Positions 57,401-64,000 of a DNA stretch of 64,000 nt are shown one piece after another (positions within the stretch are counted from its first letter, which is position 1; every line of letters starts with the position of its first letter). A program made the position numbers and the translations under genes. The stretch covers positions 192,006,604-192,070,603 of the forward strand of contig CM070873.1 in the NCBI GenBank assembly GCA_036365515.1, given 5' to 3'. Below the pieces are notes generated by a model. It saw only the letters and a program-made list of their open reading frames with translations. It was not told the origin of the DNA and did not search any database. This DNA comes from Torymus aiolomorphi. Taxonomy: Eukaryota > Arthropoda > Insecta > Hymenoptera > Torymidae.

Positions 57401-60400
57401 TTTAAAAATCTTTTTCAAAAGAAATCAAAATTATTTCTTGTATTAATTCAGACGAGTTTCCCAGAAGATTTCATGAAATAATTCATGTAAGATTTTTGAA
57501 TAGATACTGAATTATTTTTGTGAATGATTAATTTGTATCTTTCTGAAATTATTTCTGAATTATTGCATGAAAGAATACTTGCAATAATTTCGAAATTATT
57601 TTATGTATTCTTTCAAAAAATCTTTTCAAAGTCCTTTCAGAATTAATTCGTGTAATTATTTTTTTTTGCTATTTTGTTTTAAAAATTTTATTCTAAAAAT
57701 CTTTTCAAAGTCCTTTCAGAATTAATTCGTGTAATTATTTTTTTTGCTATTTAGTTTTAAAAAATTTTATTTTAAAAATCTTTTTCAAAAGAATTCAAAA
57801 TTATTTCTTGTATTAATTCACACGAGTTTCCCAGAAGATTTCATCAAATAATTCATGTAAGATTTTTGAATAGATACTGAATTATTTTTGTGAATGATTA
57901 ATTTGTATCTTTCTAAAATTATTTCTGAATTATTGCATGAAAGAATACTTGCAATAATTTCGAAATTATTTTATGCATTCTTTCAAAAAATCTTTTCAAA
58001 GTCCTTTCAGAATTAATTCGTGTAATTATTTTTTTTGCTATTTTGTTTTAAAAAATTTTATTCTAAAAATCTTTTTCAAAAGAATTCAAAATTATTTCTT
58101 GTATTAATTCACACGAGTTTCCCAGAAGATTTCATGAAATAATTCATGTAAGATTTTTGAATAGATACTGAATTATTTTTGTGAATGATTAATTTGTATC
58201 TTTCTGAAATTATTTCTGAATTATTGCATGAAAGAATACTTGCAATAATTTGGAAATTATTTTATGTATTCTTTCAAAAAATCTTTTCAAAGTCCTTTGA
58301 GAATTAATTCGTGTAATTATTTTTTTTGCTATTTTGTTTTAAAAAATTTTATTCTAGAAATCTTTTCAAAGTCCTTTCAGAATTAATTCGTGTAATTATT
58401 TTTTTTTGCTATTTTGTTTTAAAAAAATTTATTCAAAAAATTTTTTTCAAAACAATTCAAAATTATTTCTTGTATTAATTCACACGGGTTTCCCAGAAGA
58501 TTTCATCAAATAATTCATGTAAGATTTTTTAATAGATATTGAATTATTTTTGTGAATGATTAATTTGTATCTTTCTGAAATTATTTCTGAATTATTGCAT
58601 GAAAGAATACTTGCAATAATTTCGAAATTATTTTATGTATTCTTTCAAAAAATCTTTTCAAAGTCCTTTCAGAATTAATTCGTGTAATTATTTTTTTTGC
58701 TATTTTGTTTTAAAAAATTTTATTCTAAAAATCTTTTTCAAAAGAATTCAAAATTATTTCTTGTATTAATTCACACGAGTTTCCCAGAAGATTTCATGAA
58801 ATAATTCATGTAAGATTTTTGAATAGATATTGAATTATTTTTGTGAATGATTAATTTGTATCTTTCTGAAATTATTTCTGAATTATTGCATGAAAGAATA
58901 CTTGCAATAATTTCGAAATTATTTTATGTATTCTTTCAAAAATCTTTTCAAAGTCCTTTCAGAATTAATTCGTGTAATTATTTTTTTTGCTATTTTGTTT
59001 TAAAAATTTTATTTTAAAAATCTTTTTCAAAAGAATTCAAAATTATTTCTTGTATTAATTCAGACGAGTTTCCCAGAAGATTTCATGAAATAATTCATGT
59101 AAGATTTTTGAATAGATACTGAATTATTTTTGTGAATGATTAATTTGTATCTTTCTGAAATTATTTCTGAATTATTGCATAAAAGAATACTTGCAATAAT
59201 TTCGAAATTATTTTATGTATTCTTTCAAAAAATCTTTTCAAAGTCCTTTCAGAATTAATTCGTGTAATTATTTTTTTTGCTATATTGTTTTAAAAAATTT
59301 TATTCTAAAAATCTTTTCAAAGTCCTTTCAGAATTAATTCGTGTAATTATTTTTTTTTGCTATTTTGTTTTAAAAAATTTTATTCTAAAAATCTTTTTCA
59401 AAACAATTCAAAATTATTTCTTGTATTAATTCACACGAGTTTCCCAGAAGATTTCATGAAATAATTCATGTAAGATTTTTGAATAGATATTGAATTATTT
59501 TTGTGAATGATTAATTTGTATCTTTCTGAAATTATTTCTGAATTATTGCATGAAAGAATACTTGCAATAATTTCGAAATTATTTTATGTATTCTTTCAAA
59601 AAATCTTTTCAAAGTCCTTTCAGTATTATTTCGTGTAATTATTTTTTTTGCTATTTTGTTTTAAAAAATTTTATTCTAAAAATCTTTTTCAAAAGAATTC
59701 AAAATTATTTCTTGTATTAATTCACACGAGTTTCCCAGAAGATTTCATGAAATAATTCATGTAAGATTTTTGAATAGATATTGAATTATTTTTGTGAATG
59801 ATTAATTTGTATCTTTCTGAAATTATTTCTGAATTATTGCATGAAAGAATACTTGCAATAATTTCGAAATTATTTTATGTATTCTTTCAAAAAATCTTTT
59901 CAAAGTCCTTTCAGAATTAATTCGTGTAATTATTTTTTTTGCTATTTTGTTTTAAAAAATTTTATTCTAAAAATCTTTTCAAAGTCCTTTCAGAATTAAT
60001 TCGTGTAATTATTTTTTTTTTGCTATTTTGTTTTAAAAAATTTTATTCTAAAAATCTTTTTCAAAACAATTCAAAATTATTTCTTGTATTAATTCACACG
60101 AGTTTCCCAGAAGATTTCATGAAATAATTCATGTAAGATTTTTGAATAGATATTGAATTATTTTTGTGAATGATTAATTTGTATCTTTCTGAAATTATTT
60201 CTGAATTATTGCATGAAAGAATACTTGCAATAATTTCGAAATTATTTTATGTATTCTTTCAAAAAATCTTTTCAAAGTCCTTTCAGTATTAATTCGTGTA
60301 ATTATTTTTTTTGCTATTTTGTTTTAAAAAATTTTATTCTAAAAATCTTTTTCAAAAGAATTCAAAATTATTTCTTGTATTAATTCACACGAGTTTCCCA

Positions 60401-60787
60401 GAAGATTTCATGAAATAATTCATGTAAGATTTTTGAATAGATATTGAATTATTTTTGTGAATGATTAATTTGTATCTTTCTGAAATTATTTCTGAATTAT
60501 TGCATGAAAGAATACTTGCAATAATTTCGAAATTATTTTATGTATTCTTTCAAAAAATCTTTTCAAAGTCCTTTCAGAATTAATTCGTGTAATTATTTTT
60601 TGGTAACACTTTTTTTATTTTTTTGGAAGATTTTTGAAAGTATTTTGTAAGGATTCCATATATTATTTTAAAAATTAATTTAAAATTAATTTTTTTTTCC
60701 TTTTAAAATTCTTTCTAAATCATTTCAATGTATTAATTCATGAATTATTTCATGTAATTATTTCAGTTTTCTTTCATGCTGTATGGG
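54422..60787 (-). mobile_element. Element C: array-bearing element with internal deletion
   Basis: It starts CCCACACAGCATGTATTAAT and ends with the complement of CCCATACAGCATGAAAGAAA. Compared with B, about 1.4 kb (the tRNA-like segment and part of the single-copy region) is missing: the terminal repeats jump at ~55367 into tattagaatatttatttcta. The array (~55600-60600) has about 17 units. It begins inside the terminal hairpin of the giant foldback. No matching target duplication is seen. Confidence 0.8.
55600..60600 (-). repeat. ~291-bp satellite array inside element C
   Basis: Same unit as in A and B on the minus strand. Short ~80-bp units occur at about 56690-56800, 57640-57760, 58300-58430, 59250-59370 and 59930-60040. 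62-codon frames across the short units recur in A and C and are not genes. Confidence 0.9.
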
Positions 60788-61500
60788 CTTGCTGTCCTAG
60801 CCCATTTGCGTGTCGGCGTCATTCGCAGGCTATTTAGTAGAATTTTTTAAATAGCATGTTATTGTTATTAGCGCGACTGCGTGCCCCACTCCTTTGACGC
60901 GGAACTTTCACCAGGCTATTCGGGGTTTTAGATTTTGTCACTAATAGTTTACTGTTTCTATCTTGTCTGCTTGCCTCGAACCTACAACGTAAAACGTGCA
61001 TCCCCAGGCTACTTTGCGGCTTAATAATTTTGAATTTGCAATTCGGTTCCTTTAGCGTGTCTGCGTGCCTCACACCTCCTACGTATAGAACTCGCACTCC
61101 CAGGCAATTTCAGGATTAATAATTTATTAAATAGCAGTTCACTATTTTTAGCGTGTTTGCCTGACCCACTCTTTCTACGCGGAACTTGCATCCTCAGGCG
61201 ATTTGAAATTTTTTAACTAGCAGTTTACTGTTTTTAATATGTCTGCGAGCTCCATTCCTTCTGCAAGGGTGAACTTACTACCCCAGGGTATTTGGGGTTT
61301 AAACATTTTTTAAATAGCAGTTTTGTTTTTATCATGTTTGCGTACCTCACGTCTACTACGTAAAACGTGCATGCCAGATTATTTTGAAGCTTAATCATTT
61401 TTAATTTGCAACTTAGTGTATTTGGCCTGTTTGTGTTTCGCACAGCTTCTATGTGGAACTCGCATCTCGAGGGTATTTGCGGATTAAGAATTATTAAGTT
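60788..61500. repeat. Tandem array, ~93-bp unit, seven to eight copies
   Basis: Units read like gcgtgtctgcgtgcctcaca, then ctacgtaaaacgtgcatccc, then caggctattt..ggtttaa and taaatagcagtttactgttt. Starts at about 60787, 60870, 60962, 61053, 61149, 61237, 61332 and 61424. Minus-strand frames here are not genes. Confidence 0.8.
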
Positions 61501-61624
61501 GTAACTTAAGTAATTACTTGAGAAATTGCTTGATATGTATCTGTGGTCTTGATGTGTATTCCTTTCTTACTATTTTGTAACTTTACATTCTGAATGTTGA
61601 TCTTCATAATTTTTCAAAAATTAG

Positions 61625-62995
61625 ACAATTAGACTGGATTCCTAGCTCAGGCAATACCAAACTTCTTGATCTGGATGACAAAGGCCTGGCAAACAAGCAG
61701 CTTTGTAATATTCATTTTGCTGCAGAGGACTTTGTAATTGGTTCTGGTATGACAAAATTAAAAAATACTGCTATACCTATTCAACAGGGCTTAGCTACTG
61801 ATTCAGATGATTCTAATGACGCTAATGAACATGATGGCCTTGAAATTGATGTCCTTGCTCCTTGTTTTGATAGATCAACTGTTGATTTAAATTTAGACTT
61901 TGATGAATCTTTAAGAGAAACTAGCGATAACATGCTAGAAAGTTATGATCCAAATGAGCCATCTTGTTCAGGAATGCAAAGCAAGTTGAATTTTGATTGT
62001 AACTCTACCGTTGATTCTATAAATACCGATAAAAGTAACAAATATCAAAGTGTAGTTGAACAACTTCAACATGAAATTGCTAGTTTAAAAGAACAGTTAT
62101 CGCACAAAGATAAAGAGTGTAAATATGCAAAAAAAATTACCAAAGAAGCAAATGTGAAGCAACAAAGGTATAAAGAAAAATCTAATAAACTTGCTGCAGA
62201 AATTCATAACAAAAATAAAAGAATAAAAAATTTGGAGCATAAAATTGAAAAATCTAAGGAAGCAGTTTCTTTTTATAATAACTATTTGAAGCTTAATGCC
62301 AACGTCTTAAATTTTTTTAAAATGCAAATCAATCATATTAGACAAAGAAAATGGTCCGATGAAGAAAAGGAATTTGCTATAAATTTATTTTATAAATCTC
62401 CAAAAGTTTACAGTTATTTGCGTGACCAAAAAGAGTTTGCTTTGCCGTGTGTTAGTTTAATAAGACGATGGATTAACGAACTTGATTTAACTCCCGGTAA
62501 CAACACTAAATTATTAAAATTATTGCAACTAAAATCAAGCATGATGACAGTAAAAGAACGAGAGTGTGTATTAAGGTGGGATGAAATGAGTATTAAATCG
62601 TGGCTAGATTACAATCCAAAAAAAGATTTAATTGAAGGTTACACTGATATGGGAAAACATGGTCGCGAGAAAATTCATGGTAATCATATTTTAGTTTTTA
62701 TGTTAAGAGGTAGGCAGACTGATTGGAGACAGCCTATTTGCTACTATGTTTCCTGAAACAGTGTAAGTGGGAAATTGTTGTTCAAAATAATTTTAGATGT
62801 TATAGAGTACGTGAAAAACGCCGGTTTTACATTAAAATCAATGGTATGCGACCAAGGAACGCCAAATCAATCAGCCATAAGAAAAATGGGAATAACCAAA
62901 GACAAGCCATTTTTTCAGACAAATAACTGTAAAATTTTCTTTAATTTTGATGCTCCACATTTACTCAAGTGCCTGCGTAATACTTTTCGTACACG
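61625..62995 (+). pseudogene. THAP/P-element-like transposase, truncated by element D
   Basis: The exon begins after acceptor ttag (61621-61624). The first ~55 codons encode the C-terminal half of a THAP zinc finger (KQLCNIHFAAEDF, then KLKNTAIPI). A coiled coil follows (about residues 100-185 counted from the ATG at 61749), then the P-element/THAP9 catalytic region: RWDEMSIKS with Asp at 62580-62582, MGKHGREKIHGNHILVFMLR, and VCDQGTPNQ with Asp at 62850-62852. An in-frame TGA at 62754-62756 splits it (YYVS-stop-NSVSGK), the frame staying open on both sides. The protein stops at 62995 where element D begins, just after APHLLKCLRN. The N-terminal THAP half and the C terminus are missing. Confidence 0.8.
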
Positions 62996-64000
62996 CCCAT
63001 ACAGCATGAAAGAAAACTGAAATAATTACATGAAATAATTCATGAATTAATACATTGAAATGATTTAGAAAGAATTTTAAAAGGAAAAAAAATTAATTTT
63101 AAATTAATTTTTAAAATAATATATGGAATCCTTACAAAATACTTTCAAAAATCTTCCAAAAAAATAAAAAAAGTGTTACCAAAAAATAATTACACGAATT
63201 AATTCTGAAAGGACTTTGAAAAGATTTTTTGAAAGAATACATAAAATAATTTCGAAATTATTGCAAGTATTCTTTCATGCAATAATTCAGAAATAATTTC
63301 AGAAAGATACAAATTAATCATTCACAAAAATAATTCAATATCTATTCAAAAATCTTACATGAATTATTTCATGAAATCTTCTGGGAAACTCGTGTGAATT
63401 AATACAAGAAATAATTTTGAATTCTTTTGAAAAAGATTTTTAGAATAAAATTTTTTAAAACAAAATAGCAAAAAAAATAATTACACGAATTAATTCTGAA
63501 AGGACTTTGAAAAGATTTTTTGAAAGAATACATAAAATAATTTCGAAATTATTGCAAGTATTCTTTCATGCAATAATTCAGAAATAATTTCAGAAAGATA
63601 CAAATTAATCATTCACAAAAATAATTCAATATCTATTCAAAAATCTTACATGAATTATTTCATGAAATCTTCTGGGAAACTCGTGTGAATTAATACAAGA
63701 AATAATTTTGAATTCTTTTGAAAAAGATTTTTAGAATAAAATTTTTAAAACAAAATAGCAAAAAAATAATTACACGAATTAATTCTGAAAGGACTTTGAA
63801 AAGATTTTTTGAAAGAATACATAAAATAATTTCGAAATTATTGCAAGTATTCTTTCATGCAATAATTCAGAAATAATTTTAGAAAGATACAAATTAATCA
63901 TTCACAAAAATAATTCAGTATCTATTCAAATATCTTACATGAATTATTTCATGAAATCTTCTGGGAAACTCGTGTGAATTAATACAAGAAATAATTTTGA
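62996..64000 (+). mobile_element. Element D: left part of an array-bearing element, runs off the window
   Basis: It begins CCCATACAGCATGAAAGAAA like element A, with the same ~185-bp terminal region, then ~291-bp units starting at about 63185, 63476 and 63767. It interrupts the P-like transposase frame. The right end is outside the window. Confidence 0.85.

Noticed and set aside
62754..62756. TGA read as selenocysteine in the P-like gene
   Set aside because: No recoding structure is evident and the gene is truncated on both sides; a plain nonsense mutation is simpler. The same applies to TGA at 23158-23160.

Overview
The window looks like repeat-dense chromosomal DNA from an animal, most probably an arthropod. 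It is very AT-rich, its transposon genes carry GT..AG introns, and it is packed with microsatellites, MITEs, foldback elements and satellite arrays. I cannot name the species. No ordinary host gene, rRNA gene or convincing functional tRNA gene was found. Every coding region I can support belongs to a DNA transposon or transposon-like family.

Layout. 1-4.3 kb: three TTAA-flanked MITEs, a GC-rich hairpin foldback and a ~120-bp tandem array. 4.9-6.1 kb: a (GT)n tract and inverted/direct repeats. 6.6-8.65 kb: a decayed hAT transposase (minus). 9.3-17.7 kb: a small CACTG-type MITE, a 12-bp minisatellite, and element A (7.6 kb), a large element with 13-bp ends and a ~291-bp tandem array inside. 18.9-23.5 kb: a four-exon minus-strand transposase-like gene; its large intron holds a foldback carrying two oppositely oriented hammerhead ribozymes. 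24.4-29.6 kb: element B (inverted copy of A). 29.7-36.4 kb: a spliced MULE-type gene whose first exon is split by a 717-bp CACGG/TA MITE; its introns hold TAA-flanked foldbacks. 36.5-39 kb: satellite arrays. 39.3-40.2 kb: a palindrome whose ends are strings of CTCACGTGAG. 41.5-42.7 kb: a TA-flanked GC-end MITE. 43.7-54.4 kb: a giant foldback whose left arm is split by a 6.4-kb CMC (CACTA-like) transposon with two genes; the right arm preserves the empty site. 54.4-60.8 kb: element C. 60.8-61.5 kb: a ~93-bp array. 61.6-63.0 kb: a THAP/P-element-like gene cut off by element D, which runs off the window end.

How the parts relate. The order of insertions can partly be read: MITE into MULE exon, CMC element into foldback arm, element D into P-like gene, element A into a minisatellite, hAT-type MITE into one array unit before that array segment was duplicated. 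The two most notable signals are the hammerhead pair (core motifs complete on both strands) and the family of array-bearing elements A-D that share CCCAYACAGCATG ends but carry no recognisable protein. The CMC element is the best-preserved autonomous-type transposon: gene 1 is open over seven coding exons and gene 2 has a single visible frameshift.
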